From: JAENZQ01 sp964553505
Lineage (GTDB): Bacteria; Bacillota; Clostridia; Peptostreptococcales; JAAYPU01
NCBI GenBank assembly: GCA_964553505.1
Contig: CAZKKX010000013.1
Coordinates: 1-29,208, forward strand
Direction: 5' to 3'
DNA: 29,208 nucleotides
The notes under the pieces were generated by a model. That model worked only from the letters and a program-made list of their open reading frames with translations. It made no database searches and had not been told where the DNA came from. Position numbers and translations under genes: made by a program. Below, in pieces: positions 6,806 to 15,219 of this stretch. Each line of letters begins with the position of its first letter. The stretch's first letter is position 1.

Positions 6806-8395
6806 TTATGGCCGAAATCTCTTTGCAATGGTTTCTGCAATCTTGATGCCGTCCACTGCCGCTGAAATGATTCCACCTGCATACCCTGCACCTTCTCCTG
6901 CCGGGTATATACCTTGAATACTGCTTTGAAACATCTTATCTCTCAATATCCTCACCGGGGAAGAGCTTCTGGTTTCTATGGCAGTAAGAACCGCATCATT
7001 CATGTCAAAACCCCTGATTTTTTTCGCCATTTCCGGTAGTGCTTCTTTTAAAGATTTTACCACATAATCCGGAAGGCATTTACTTATATCCGTCCAGCAA
7101 ACTCCGGGCTTATAGGTAGGCATTACCTCCCCCGCTTCAGTTGAAGGTATACCCTTCAGAAAATCCCCTACTTTTTGAACAGGCGCATGATAACACATCC
7201 CACCCAACTCCCAGGCTTTTTTCTCCCAAACTCTTTGAAAATCAATGCCTGCAAGAGGGTGATTCCTACCGAAATCTATCGGTTTGACATCTACCAGTAA
7301 TGCACTGTTGGCATTCTGTTCATCCCTACTAAAATAACTCATCCCATTGGTCACAACTCCATTAGTTTCCGAAACACTTGCCACTACAAGGCCTCCCGGG
7401 CACATACAGAATGTATACGCCCCCCTGCCGTTTTTACAGTGATGGACCAGTTTGTAATCCGCAGCACCCAGCTTGGGGTTTCCTGCATATTTTCCATACT
7501 GGCAACGGTCAATAATGTTTTGAGGATGCTCTATTCTTACTCCCATAGAAAAGGCTTTTTGTTCCATTTTGACTCCTTTATTGTAAAGCATATCAAAGGT
7601 ATCCCGGGCGCTATTCCCTAATCCTAAAATAATACAGTTGGAGTCTATTATTTCATTTCCATTGATCTCAATTGCATCTAACTGACCATTATGTACGAAA
7701 ATATCTGTCATTTTACAGTTAAAACGTATCTCTCCGCCCAAATTTTTAATTTCTTTTCTTATGTTCTTTACAATTTTTTGGAGAACATCAGTGCCTAAAT
7801 GAGGTTTTTGTTTATAATAAATCTCATTGGGTGCGCCTGAATCTATAAAGGTTTTTAATACTTTTTTACAACGAACCGTATCTTTTATCCGGGTTGTCAA
7901 TTTTCCGTCGGAAAAAGTCCCTGCACCCCCTTCTCCAAATTGAACATTGGACTCTGTATTAAGCTTTCCTTCTTTCCAGAAGAGTGTCACATCTGAGATC
8001 CTTTCTTCAATCGGTTTTCCTCTTTCAATCACCAGCGGCCGATATCCCATTTCCGAAAGAATAAGAGCAGCAAACATACCGCTTGGACCAAATCCTGCTA
8101 TAACAGGTCTGCCTTCAATACGGCTTTGGCCGACTTCAACATATTCATATGCTTCATTAGGGGTTTTGGAAAGTTTTCCGGACTGATCATTTTTTAAAAT
8201 TTCATCTTCGTTTTTCATCTCAACATCGACGGTATAGACAAACCGAATATCACCTTTTCTTGCATCAATAGATTCTTTATATATAGAATAAGAAATAATT
8301 TGATTTTTCCCTTTTCCCAACTTATTACAAATCTTTTCCGAAATCAATTCAATATCTTCATCAATATTAAGTTTTACTTCTGGTATTCTAAGCAT
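6806..8395 (-). CDS. NAD(P)/FAD-dependent oxidoreductase, COG2509 type
   Basis: A cytosolic flavoprotein of the uncharacterised FAD-dependent dehydrogenase group (COG2509). It has an N-terminal domain of about 100 residues (MLRIPEVKLNIDEDIELISE), then a Rossmann FAD-binding motif VIAGFGPSGMFAALILSEMG with the acidic partner IERG, the ESNVQFGEGGAGTFSDGKL block, GMGVRIEHPQ-like and FCMCPGG segments, and a C-terminal FAD signature IYPAGEGAGYAGGI. The ATG at 8395 gives 529 aa, the usual size. The frame remains open into the N gap, but residues read on the far side of the gap are not part of this protein. The ribosome binding site is at or inside the gap edge. The physiological substrate is unknown. 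Confidence 0.88.
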   Translation of the reverse strand: MLRIPEVKLNIDEDIELISEKICNKLGKGKNQIISYSIYKESIDARKGDIRFVYTVDVEMKNEDEILKNDQSGKLSKTPNEAYEYVEVGQSRIEGRPVIAGFGPSGMFAALILSEMGYRPLVIERGKPIEERISDVTLFWKEGKLNTESNVQFGEGGAGTFSDGKLTTRIKDTVRCKKVLKTFIDSGAPNEIYYKQKPHLGTDVLQKIVKNIRKEIKNLGGEIRFNCKMTDIFVHNGQLDAIEINGNEIIDSNCIILGLGNSARDTFDMLYNKGVKMEQKAFSMGVRIEHPQNIIDRCQYGKYAGNPKLGAADYKLVHHCKNGRGAYTFCMCPGGLVVASVSETNGVVTNGMSYFSRDEQNANSALLVDVKPIDFGRNHPLAGIDFQRVWEKKAWELGGMCYHAPVQKVGDFLKGIPSTEAGEVMPTYKPGVCWTDISKCLPDYVVKSLKEALPEMAKKIRGFDMNDAVLTAIETRSSSPVRILRDKMFQSSIQGIYPAGEGAGYAGGIISAAVDGIKIAETIAKRFRP

Positions 8396-8404
8396 TTTTC
8401 TCTC

Positions 8405-8504
8405 NNNNNNNNNNNNNNNNNNNNNNNNNNNNNNNNNNNNNNNNNNNNNNNNNNNNNNNNNNNNNNNNNNNNNNNNNNNNNNNNNNNNNNNNNNNNNNNN
8501 NNNN
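8405..8504. other. Assembly gap (100 N)
   Basis: A second run of exactly 100 N, just upstream of the COG2509 gene start. Its right edge is the arm of an inverted repeat (8505-8533), so a collapsed or unresolved repeat is a likely cause of the break. The real distance, and any promoter or gene within it, are unknown. Confidence 0.99.
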
Positions 8505-8533
8505 TCTCCTTTAAGGTAAGTAAGGTAAGGAGA
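8505..8533. repeat. Inverted repeat with internal 9-bp duplication at gap edge
   Basis: TCTCCTT (8505-8511) and AAGGAGA (8527-8533) are perfect 7-bp arms. Between and overlapping them TAAGGTAAG occurs twice in tandem (8512-8529). The left arm is cut off by the N run. Confidence 0.55.
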
Positions 8534-8567
8534 CACACCTCTCTCTCAGGGGTCTATCTTTCTGACA

Positions 8568-8611
8568 CTCTATCCCTCTAATCACTATCCACTAACCACT
8601 AACCACTAAAT
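8568..8611 (-). repeat. Degenerate 7-bp tandem repeats, locus C
   Basis: On the minus strand the units are TTAGTGG, TTAGTGG, ATAGTGA and TTAGAGG, followed by the flank GATTAGAGGGATAGAG (8583-8568), 14 of 16 identical to the flank of locus A (903-888). It lies downstream of the BaiN-like gene. No gene fits in 8505-8621. Confidence 0.7.
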
Positions 8612-8621
8612 CAATCTTAAT

Positions 8622-9857
8622 TTATTTTATTGCGGCATTTTCTCCGGCAATATAACCTGTGGACCATGCCCACTGCAAATTATATCCTCCGCAAATTCCG
8701 TCTACATTTATAATTTCTCCGGCAAAAAAAAGTCCGGGAATTTTAATTGATCCCATCGTTTGTGGGTCAATCTCCTTTGTATCGATGCCTCCAGCCGTCA
8801 CCTGAGCATGTTCCCATGATCTGGTATCTTTAACCGTAATTTTCCATTCTTTAAATGTATGAATCATCCTGTCTATCTGTTTGGATGTAAGGGTAGAACA
8901 GCTTGAATCTGGTTTTTCAACAGCACTTAATTTTAATATAACAGGTATTAATCGCTTATTCACCAGACCTGTTAGAAATTCTTCGTTGGTTTTATACCTT
9001 GAATAGAATAATCTTTTTTGAAATATTGACTTTAATTCGTCAAAGGTATAACCCGGAAATAAATCCATCAAGACACTGCATTTTTTTCTCTTTTTTATAC
9101 ATGTATGGACATTCCTGCTTATGTCAAAAATACAAATGCCTGAAAGACCATCCTCTGTAAACTGAATTTCTCCCTGGCTTTCTGCAATTATTTTTTCTTC
9201 GCACCAAAGCTTTGCGTTTCCCTTAACTCTTACGCCCTTGAGTCTTTTATTATACCACTCATCGCAAATCATCTGTACCAATGCAGGTTCAGGAGTAACA
9301 ACGCTGTGTCCAAGGGATTCGGCTAATTTAAATCCATCACCATGACATCCAAACTGTGGTCCCGCTTTTCCTCCGCAAGCAATAATAACTGCACCTGCTT
9401 CCAAAATGGTTTTATCCTTAAGTCTTATATTAAACTTATTGGGTTTTGCTTTTAATCCTACAACCGGATTATTATAAATGACCGTAACATTTAATCTTTT
9501 TATCTCCATTCTGAGTACATCCAAAAGAGAAGACGCTTGATTTGAATAAGGATACACTCTGCCTTCCGTTTCCGTCTTATGTAAAATACCAAGCATGTAA
9601 AAAAATTCAATTGTTTCATCAACATTAAAACCACTAATAACTTTTTTTATAAAAGCCTGGTCACTTTTGTAACAATTAATAATTTGTTCATTTAAATTTG
9701 TCATATTGCATCTGCCGTTACCGGTTGCCAGTATTTTTTTTCCTATCCGATCCATCTTTTCAATAATACACACTTCTGCCCCTTTTCTAGCAGCGGCAAT
9801 TGCTGCAACTAAGCCTGAAGCACCTCCTCCGATTATAACAACCTGTTTCGTATCCAT
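8622..9857 (-). CDS. BaiN/HI0933-family FAD-dependent oxidoreductase
   Basis: A flavoprotein of the HI0933/YhiN/BaiN family (COG2081). The N-terminal FAD-binding motif is VVIIGGGASGLVAAIAAARK, followed by the family hallmark ATGNGRCNMTN. Further markers are IIACGGKAGPQFGCHGDGF, a middle beta-rich domain and the C-terminal signature PGLFFAGEIINVDGICGGYN. Homologues include BaiN, proposed for bile-acid 7-dehydroxylation in gut Clostridia, but most members have no established role, so I give no symbol. I prefer ATG 9857 (411 aa; AAGGTGG 5 nt upstream, FAD motif close to the N-terminus) over an in-frame GTG at 9887. It is the third gene after the ROK kinase in this direction, with no sign of pathway linkage. 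Confidence 0.88.
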   Translation of the reverse strand: MDTKQVVIIGGGASGLVAAIAAARKGAEVCIIEKMDRIGKKILATGNGRCNMTNLNEQIINCYKSDQAFIKKVISGFNVDETIEFFYMLGILHKTETEGRVYPYSNQASSLLDVLRMEIKRLNVTVIYNNPVVGLKAKPNKFNIRLKDKTILEAGAVIIACGGKAGPQFGCHGDGFKLAESLGHSVVTPEPALVQMICDEWYNKRLKGVRVKGNAKLWCEEKIIAESQGEIQFTEDGLSGICIFDISRNVHTCIKKRKKCSVLMDLFPGYTFDELKSIFQKRLFYSRYKTNEEFLTGLVNKRLIPVILKLSAVEKPDSSCSTLTSKQIDRMIHTFKEWKITVKDTRSWEHAQVTAGGIDTKEIDPQTMGSIKIPGLFFAGEIINVDGICGGYNLQWAWSTGYIAGENAAIK

Positions 9858-9956
9858 ATAATCCACCTTCGTATTATTTGATTTCACTTATTATTTCCCT
9901 CTTTTTTCAAACCTTTAATACATACAAATCTTTATCTCTTCCTGATACCCTTTAAG

Positions 9957-10886
9957 CTAACCTCTCCACAATTGTGAAGCGCCTATTATTCCTGAATCCG
10001 ACCCTAAAACAGAAGCTTTTATCTTTGTTTTCGGCAGTGTTCGGCTATAAATATTATTGTAAACTTTTTCTCTTAATGGTGTGAGCAGGTATTCCCCCTG
10101 CCTGCATATAGCTCCTCCTATCACCATAATCTCAGGCTCGAAAATACTTATCAGGTTGGCAAGTCCTTCCGAAAGATAAAAGGTATACCTATCAATTAGA
10201 GAAAGTGAAAAGTGATCTCCTTGCTTTGCAGCAGAAAAAATCATTTCACCGTTGAGTTTATCAATATTGCCTGATGTCATATCCTGTAGTATAGTATTTC
10301 CCTGATTTTTAAATTTCCTCTTCGCTTCCTCAACCAATGCCGAAGATGAAGCATACTTTTCAAAACATCCTTTTCTTCCACATGCACAATCCAACCCTTT
10401 TGTCTCGATGACCATGTGTCCTATTTCTCCTGCCGCACCATTAAACCCTCTATAAATTCTATTGTTGATGACAAATCCTCCGCCTATTCCTGTGCCAATA
10501 GTAACCATCAGGGATGTATCAAAGTTTTCGGCTGCTCCACATACAGCCTCTCCCAATGCAGCACAATTTGCATCATTATCCAGATAAACAGGGAAATCGA
10601 ATTGTTGATTTAGTTCATGAACCAGGTGTACATTATGAAAATTGATATTACATGCAAAGTTCACGATTCCTTTTTCCCTTATGACGGTACCCGGAACTCC
10701 GACACCAATACTTTGTACAGAATTCGATTCAGACAGCATCTTAATAAGCCTGATAATATCTTTAATTACTTCGGCACTTCCTCTTTCTGCACGAGTCGGT
10801 ATGCTTTTTCGTAAAGTAATAACACCTTCTTCCGAAACAAGTCCGGCATCAATATTGGTTCCTCCTAAATCTATACCAATATACAT
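9957..10886 (-). CDS. ROK-family sugar kinase (glucokinase-like)
   Basis: A cytosolic ATP-dependent hexokinase of the ROK family, probably phosphorylating glucose or a related sugar. It opens with the phosphate-binding DLGGTNIDAGLV. It has VGVPGT, the catalytic region DNDANCAALGEAVCGAA with its conserved Asp, GTGIGGG, and the zinc-binding ROK signature GLDCACGRKGCFEKYAS. The length of 309 aa is typical. No N-terminal helix-turn-helix is present, so it is an enzyme rather than a NagC/Mlc-type repressor. The ATG has AGGAGGTG 7 nt upstream. An AT-rich upstream region has a TATAAT-like -10 (10927-10922) but no convincing -35. It is separated from the catabolic locus by a terminator, so it is probably independent of it. 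Confidence 0.9.
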   Translation of the reverse strand: MYIGIDLGGTNIDAGLVSEEGVITLRKSIPTRAERGSAEVIKDIIRLIKMLSESNSVQSIGVGVPGTVIREKGIVNFACNINFHNVHLVHELNQQFDFPVYLDNDANCAALGEAVCGAAENFDTSLMVTIGTGIGGGFVINNRIYRGFNGAAGEIGHMVIETKGLDCACGRKGCFEKYASSSALVEEAKRKFKNQGNTILQDMTSGNIDKLNGEMIFSAAKQGDHFSLSLIDRYTFYLSEGLANLISIFEPEIMVIGGAICRQGEYLLTPLREKVYNNIYSRTLPKTKIKASVLGSDSGIIGASQLWRG

Positions 10887-10976
10887 CTTTATACACCTCC
10901 TAATCTCCTGTCCTAAGTTATATTATAATATACTGTCTATATTTTATATCATTTTTTCAGATTTTTAAGAATTATG

Positions 10977-11010
10977 TAAAAAAACAAACATCAGGTTAAA
11001 CCTGATGTTT
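10977..11010 (-). terminator. Intrinsic terminator after iclR, end of the catabolic operon
   Basis: In the minus-strand transcript AAACATCAGGT (11010-11000) pairs perfectly with ACCTGATGTTT (10996-10986) around a TTA loop, 11 bp, followed by G and seven U (10985-10978). It lies 36 nt after the iclR stop codon and closes the long transcription unit that begins near 25576. Confidence 0.92.
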
Positions 11011-11045
11011 TTAATAGCAATCATTTTCAATATTTCGACAAAACA

Positions 11046-11816
11046 CTATCCGCCTATTGCATTGGTAATAATTTTTGCAGTTCCTTTGATTTTGTTAACA
11101 TATTCATCCATTTTGTCTTCTGTTATTCGTGCAATGGGTCCGGAAATGCTTACGGCTCCAACTAAATCCTTTTTGTGATTATATACGGGAACAGCAATAC
11201 ATCTTAACCCAATTTCCACTTCCTGATTATCCGTACTATACCCCTTTATTTTAATTTTTTCAATATCTTCTTTCAATTTATTAAAATTTGTAATAGTATT
11301 ATCTGTATACTTGATGAAATTTCGATCTCTAATATCTTCCAATTCCTGATCGGTTAAATGTGCCAAAACCATTTTTCCCACAGCGGTACAATGTCTTTCA
11401 GCCCTTTTCCCCACATGGGAAATAATACTGAAGGATGAAGGTCCTTCAACTTTCTCTACATAGACAGCATCCATATCATCTTTTATAACCAGGTGCACGG
11501 TTTCCTTGACTTCTTCCGCCAATTTTTTTAAATAGGGTTTTGCCAGCTCTCTAAGCTCAAGACTTGCCTCAAAAATCTGTCCGATTTCAAAAATCTTTAA
11601 ACCCAGTTTATATTTACTTGTTGATTCATTAAAATCCAAATATCCTCTGTGATAGAGCGTATTAATCAATCCGTAGCAAGTGCTTTTTTTTAATCCTAAT
11701 CTTTGTGCCAGTTCTGTGACGCCTATTTCTTTATCGGCTTTACTGAAACATTCTAATATATTTAAGGCTCTTTCCACAGATTGTACAATAGTTCCTTTAT
11801 CTCCCTGTATTCTCAT
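11046..11816 (-). CDS. IclR-family transcriptional regulator
   Basis: A DNA-binding regulator with an N-terminal winged helix-turn-helix (about residues 8-70: SVERALNILECFSKADKEIG, then LAQRLGLKKSTCYGLINTLY) and a C-terminal GAF-like effector domain (about 80-255) with the family segments LAEEVKETVHLV, HCTAVGKMVLAHL and GLRCIAVPVYNHKKDLVGAV. In this family the effector is usually a small organic acid of the controlled pathway. As the last gene of the sugar-acid operon it probably regulates that operon in a feedback loop. The 19-bp palindrome at 25549-25567 is the best candidate operator (inference). I prefer ATG 11816, since the in-frame GTG at 11825 overlaps GGAAGGTG. Confidence 0.92.
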   Translation of the reverse strand: MRIQGDKGTIVQSVERALNILECFSKADKEIGVTELAQRLGLKKSTCYGLINTLYHRGYLDFNESTSKYKLGLKIFEIGQIFEASLELRELAKPYLKKLAEEVKETVHLVIKDDMDAVYVEKVEGPSSFSIISHVGKRAERHCTAVGKMVLAHLTDQELEDIRDRNFIKYTDNTITNFNKLKEDIEKIKIKGYSTDNQEVEIGLRCIAVPVYNHKKDLVGAVSISGPIARITEDKMDEYVNKIKGTAKIITNAIGG

Positions 11817-11842
11817 ACTGCTCACCTTCCATAAGGATTATA

Positions 11843-13279
11843 TTATATTGCTTTTAATAATTCAACTGTTTTTCTCAAGCTGTCTTCTTGTCCTACATTT
11901 CCCGGAAAAATAATATAAGGGAGATTAGGGAACATGCTCTCATTATTTAGCTTCCACACCGGTACACCAGGTAAAATCTGTCCCATAACCTGTGCTTTTT
12001 TTACATTTAATGCTTTGACTCCTATATCGCTGGATGTAATTCCGCCTTTTGCAATAATATATCCCGGCTGTATTTCTAACCCTTTAACAATCCCAACCAG
12101 TCCTTCTGAAACTTTAACGGAAAAAAGCAAATTTGCTTCACTTTTACTATTTTTCACATCTGCTTGATGATATTCTCTCGAAGTATAGACACAAGCATCC
12201 ATTCCCTTTTTTAAACTGTCATTAACTTTTTCTTTTACGCGTAGTATTTCCTGTTCCATGGATGTATCTTCTTTCACTTTGCTGACATCAAATTCAATAA
12301 ATTCAACATTTTCAACCTTTTTCAGCTCCTGAAACTGTTGTGTGGTTTTTTTAACATGAGAACCAATAACAATAAGCCCCGGCCTATTTTCCTCCTTACC
12401 GCACATTTTCTCTTTGCTCAGCAACGGCTGGGAAGGTATATTACCTATTACTTTAACAAAAGAAGCTGCTGTACGGAATAAATAATTCTTTCCTGAATTC
12501 AATGCTTTTTTTAAGCAATGGGTGAAAACTTCCAAATCCTCATAATTCATGGCATTAACAGCCATTTTGTTAAAGTCTTTTAAGCTCATTATTTTTTCAT
12601 AAATACTTTCTGTTTTAAGGTTTCTGATTTCATCCAAAGTAATACTTATTACTGCTTCGGATTTGAATTCGCCTTTGGTCTTTTCTTCAACCCATTCTTT
12701 AAGATCGGATGCTGAATATCCGAATGTTTTATCTTGAGCAAACTCCGTCATTCCCGCAGGAATCAGGTCTTCACCATTTTTTACATAATGCGTATCATCT
12801 ACTGTAAATCTCCCTCCTTCTAAAAAGAATGGGATAATGATTTCACCATCAAACCTGATAGCGGAATTTGCTTCTATCTCATTTTTTAATACTTCAGTTT
12901 CCAAAGGATAATGACCTCTTAAAGTAGAATCACTTCTCGAAATCAATATATATTCTTTCTTTAGTGATTCTGATATCTTTGATAGGTCTCTGGCAAATTG
13001 ACGATGCAGCTTTTCCGTATCTGAAGCGGTAAGTCCCCTTGAATTTGTCAGTATATATACTAACTTATCATTCCCATTTAGAATCGTATGAATGGTTTCA
13101 TCATTCCATGATGTATATACAGGTATGGAATGCACCGTCTGAGAACCTGTAGGGTCATCGTCTAAGACAATAATAATTCTGTTCAGATCCTGCTGCTCGT
13201 CATTACTTTGCCAGATTTTATATTTTGAGGGAGAAAACTTATTTATAACATCATCATATTTGATTATATTCTTATTCAT
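11843..13279 (-). CDS. DUF1537 four-carbon acid-sugar kinase family protein
   Basis: An ATP-dependent kinase of the DUF1537 family, whose characterised members phosphorylate D-threonate, 3-oxo-tetronates and similar four-carbon acid sugars. The N-terminal substrate-binding domain carries DDDPTGSQTVH (residues 40-50), LTNSRGL and ISRSDSTLRGHYPLE. The C-terminal nucleotide-binding domain carries IAKGGITSSDIGVKAL, GQILPGVPVW and PYIIFPGNVGQ. The length of 478 aa is full. In known tetronate pathways it works with an HIBADH-like dehydrogenase and a class II aldolase/decarboxylase. The dehydrogenase type is present here (23735-24610), but no class II aldolase/decarboxylase or PdxA-like partner is in view. 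It sits between dmpG and iclR with short gaps, so it is co-transcribed. Its substrate here is unknown. Confidence 0.9.
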   Translation of the reverse strand: MNKNIIKYDDVINKFSPSKYKIWQSNDEQQDLNRIIIVLDDDPTGSQTVHSIPVYTSWNDETIHTILNGNDKLVYILTNSRGLTASDTEKLHRQFARDLSKISESLKKEYILISRSDSTLRGHYPLETEVLKNEIEANSAIRFDGEIIIPFFLEGGRFTVDDTHYVKNGEDLIPAGMTEFAQDKTFGYSASDLKEWVEEKTKGEFKSEAVISITLDEIRNLKTESIYEKIMSLKDFNKMAVNAMNYEDLEVFTHCLKKALNSGKNYLFRTAASFVKVIGNIPSQPLLSKEKMCGKEENRPGLIVIGSHVKKTTQQFQELKKVENVEFIEFDVSKVKEDTSMEQEILRVKEKVNDSLKKGMDACVYTSREYHQADVKNSKSEANLLFSVKVSEGLVGIVKGLEIQPGYIIAKGGITSSDIGVKALNVKKAQVMGQILPGVPVWKLNNESMFPNLPYIIFPGNVGQEDSLRKTVELLKAI

Positions 13280-13299
13280 CTAAACACCCGCCCTTATTA

Positions 13300-14307
13300 T
13301 TATTTGTCTTTATTACTTAAAACATAAGCGACATCAACAATCATGTCCTCCTGACCGCCTACTGTCTTCCTTTGTCCCATTTCATACAGAATATCTCTTG
13401 CATCAACTCCGAATTTATCCGCGGCCCGCATAGCATGCAGCAGGAAGCTGCCATATACTCCTGCATACCCAATGGTAAGTGAATTTTTATCAATCATATT
13501 AGGACGATGCATCTTAGGCACTACAATATCATCAGCTACATCCATGATTTTGTATGCATCGATTCCTGTTTCATAACCTTCTTTTTTCAATACCGAAACC
13601 AACACTTCCGTAGGAGAATTGCCTGCAGCTGCCCCTATTCCTTTGCAGGTACCGTCTACACTTTCCGCACCGCATTCAATGGCCTTCAATGTATTTCCTA
13701 TTGCTAATGCCATATTATTATGAGCATGGAATCCTATGGGTAGATTTATTTCTTTTTTAACGGCTTTAATCCTGGCTGCTACACCTTCTGGTGTTAAAGC
13801 TCCGGCAGAATCTGTTACGTAAATCCAGTCTGCTCCGGCTTCTTCGAATATCTTTGCCTGTTCAACAACCTTCTCCGGCGCAACCATATGTGCCATCATC
13901 AAGAATCCAATGGCTTCCATTCCCATCTTTTTTGCTATCTCTATATGCTGAATCCCTATATCTGCTTCCGTCACATGGGTTGCGATTCTGGCTACTTTTG
14001 CACCATACTTTGCAGCCATTTCCAAATGCTTATGCGTCCCAATTCCCGGAAGTAATAATACATCTAATTTTGCATTTTTTATAACTTGTGAAACAGCGTT
14101 CAAATACTCTTCATCTGTATGTCGAGCGAATCCATATTGAAAGGAGGAACCGCCCAGACCATCTCCATGTGAAACTTCTATTGTATCGACTCCTGCCTGG
14201 TCCAACCCCTCGGCAATTTGCATCATGTCGTCTAATGTAAATTGATGACTTACTGCATGCATACCATCTCTTAGGGTTGAGTCTATAACTCTGATTTTCT
14301 TATTCAT
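13300..14307 (-). CDS. dmpG: 4-hydroxy-2-oxovalerate aldolase (DmpG/MhpE family)
   Basis: A divalent-metal-dependent class II pyruvate aldolase with an HMGL-like TIM barrel. It cleaves 4-hydroxy-2-oxopentanoate, or similar 4-hydroxy-2-oxoacids, to pyruvate and an aldehyde. Conserved residues: R13-D14 (STLRDGMHA) with catalytic H17 and metal ligand D14, and the metal-binding H194 and H196 (GFHAHNNM). The C-terminal region (GQRKTVGGQEDMI) matches the extra helices that dock on the DmpF partner. The length of 335 aa is typical. It directly follows dmpF (14 nt), as expected for the complex that channels the aldehyde. Elsewhere this pair ends aromatic meta-cleavage pathways. No ring-cleavage genes are in this window, and sugar-acid dehydratases precede it. 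Confidence 0.95.
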   Translation of the reverse strand: MNKKIRVIDSTLRDGMHAVSHQFTLDDMMQIAEGLDQAGVDTIEVSHGDGLGGSSFQYGFARHTDEEYLNAVSQVIKNAKLDVLLLPGIGTHKHLEMAAKYGAKVARIATHVTEADIGIQHIEIAKKMGMEAIGFLMMAHMVAPEKVVEQAKIFEEAGADWIYVTDSAGALTPEGVAARIKAVKKEINLPIGFHAHNNMALAIGNTLKAIECGAESVDGTCKGIGAAAGNSPTEVLVSVLKKEGYETGIDAYKIMDVADDIVVPKMHRPNMIDKNSLTIGYAGVYGSFLLHAMRAADKFGVDARDILYEMGQRKTVGGQEDMIVDVAYVLSNKDK

Positions 14308-14321
14308 CTGTCTTTCCTCCT

Positions 14322-15194
14322 TTATTTTCCTAGCATTCCCATAGCTACTTCTTCCCCTACAGCTTTGGCTGCTGATGTCATAATGTCCAAATTCCCCGAA
14401 TACTTAGGCAGATAATCCCCTGCGCCTTCTATTTCCAACATTACCGTTACTTTATTGCCATCGAAAATTGGAGGAACTTTCAATGTGTATCCGGGAACAT
14501 ATTTTTTAACCTTTGCTACCATTTTTTCTACAGCCAATGTAATCGCTTCTTTATCCGGATTTTTAACTTGCGCATATACCGTGTCTCTCATGATAAGAGG
14601 AGGCTCTGCCGGATTTAGAATTATGATAGCTTTTCCCTTGTCCGCACCTCCCACTTCTACCAGACCTCTTGCGGTTGTTTCGGTAAATTCATCTATACTT
14701 GCACGGGTTCCGGGACCGGCACTCAAGCTTGCAATCGTTGCAACTATTTCTGCATATTCTACATCAGCAGCTTCGTTAATAGCTGCGACGATAGGTGTTG
14801 TAGCCTGCCCACCGCAAGTTACCATATTAATATTTATTTCCTCTAAATGCTGATGAATATTGACAGCCGGGATAACATAAGGTCCGACAGCCGCAGGGGT
14901 CAAGTCTATTGCAATTTTATTGTCTTTTGCCAATAACGGAGCATGGACTTGATGAGCTCTTGCGCTGGTTGCGTCAAATACAATTTTAATGTCTTTGTTT
15001 CCTATAATTCCCTCAACACCTTTATCTATTGCCGTAATTCCATTTTTTCGGACGATCTTTAATCCTTTTGAATTAGGATTAGCGCTAACTACCGAGTCCA
15101 CTTCTATGCAATCGCTTCTCATCAATTTAAACATTAAATCAAGTCCAATATTTCCCGGACCGACTATTGCTGCTTTTACTTTATTGTTCATCAT
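14322..15194 (-). CDS. dmpF: Acetaldehyde dehydrogenase, acylating (DmpF/MhpF family)
   Basis: Converts acetaldehyde (or another short aldehyde) with NAD+ and CoA to the acyl-CoA. It has an N-terminal Rossmann fold (AAIVGPGNIGLDLMFKLMRS), the catalytic cysteine C127 in MVTCGGQATTPIV, and the downstream SLSAGPGTRASIDEFTETT and GDYLPKYSGNLDIMT segments typical of the family. The length of 290 aa is close to the usual 300-310. Two adjacent ATG codons follow GGGAGG. The second (15191) has better spacing, the first gives one extra Met. It is paired with the aldolase DmpG and preceded by two dehydratases, which suggests that the aldehyde comes from a dehydrated sugar acid. Confidence 0.95.
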   Translation of the reverse strand: MMNNKVKAAIVGPGNIGLDLMFKLMRSDCIEVDSVVSANPNSKGLKIVRKNGITAIDKGVEGIIGNKDIKIVFDATSARAHQVHAPLLAKDNKIAIDLTPAAVGPYVIPAVNIHQHLEEININMVTCGGQATTPIVAAINEAADVEYAEIVATIASLSAGPGTRASIDEFTETTARGLVEVGGADKGKAIIILNPAEPPLIMRDTVYAQVKNPDKEAITLAVEKMVAKVKKYVPGYTLKVPPIFDGNKVTVMLEIEGAGDYLPKYSGNLDIMTSAAKAVGEEVAMGMLGK

Positions 15195-15219
15195 TATTCC
15201 TCCCTTTCTTTGACTTATT

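Noticed and set aside
10922..10927. Promoter of the ROK kinase gene
   Set aside because: A TATAAT-like -10 is present in very AT-rich DNA, but no -35 with acceptable spacing was found, so I mention it only within the gene entry.
11843..13279. Complete threonate/erythronate (LtnD-OtnK-OtnC-OtnI) pathway
   Set aside because: Kinase and dehydrogenase types are present, but no OtnC-like class II aldolase or OtnI isomerase is in the window.
13300..15194. Aromatic meta-cleavage pathway based on DmpF/DmpG
   Set aside because: No extradiol dioxygenase, hydrolase, decarboxylase or hydratase genes occur in the window. The neighbours are sugar-acid enzymes.
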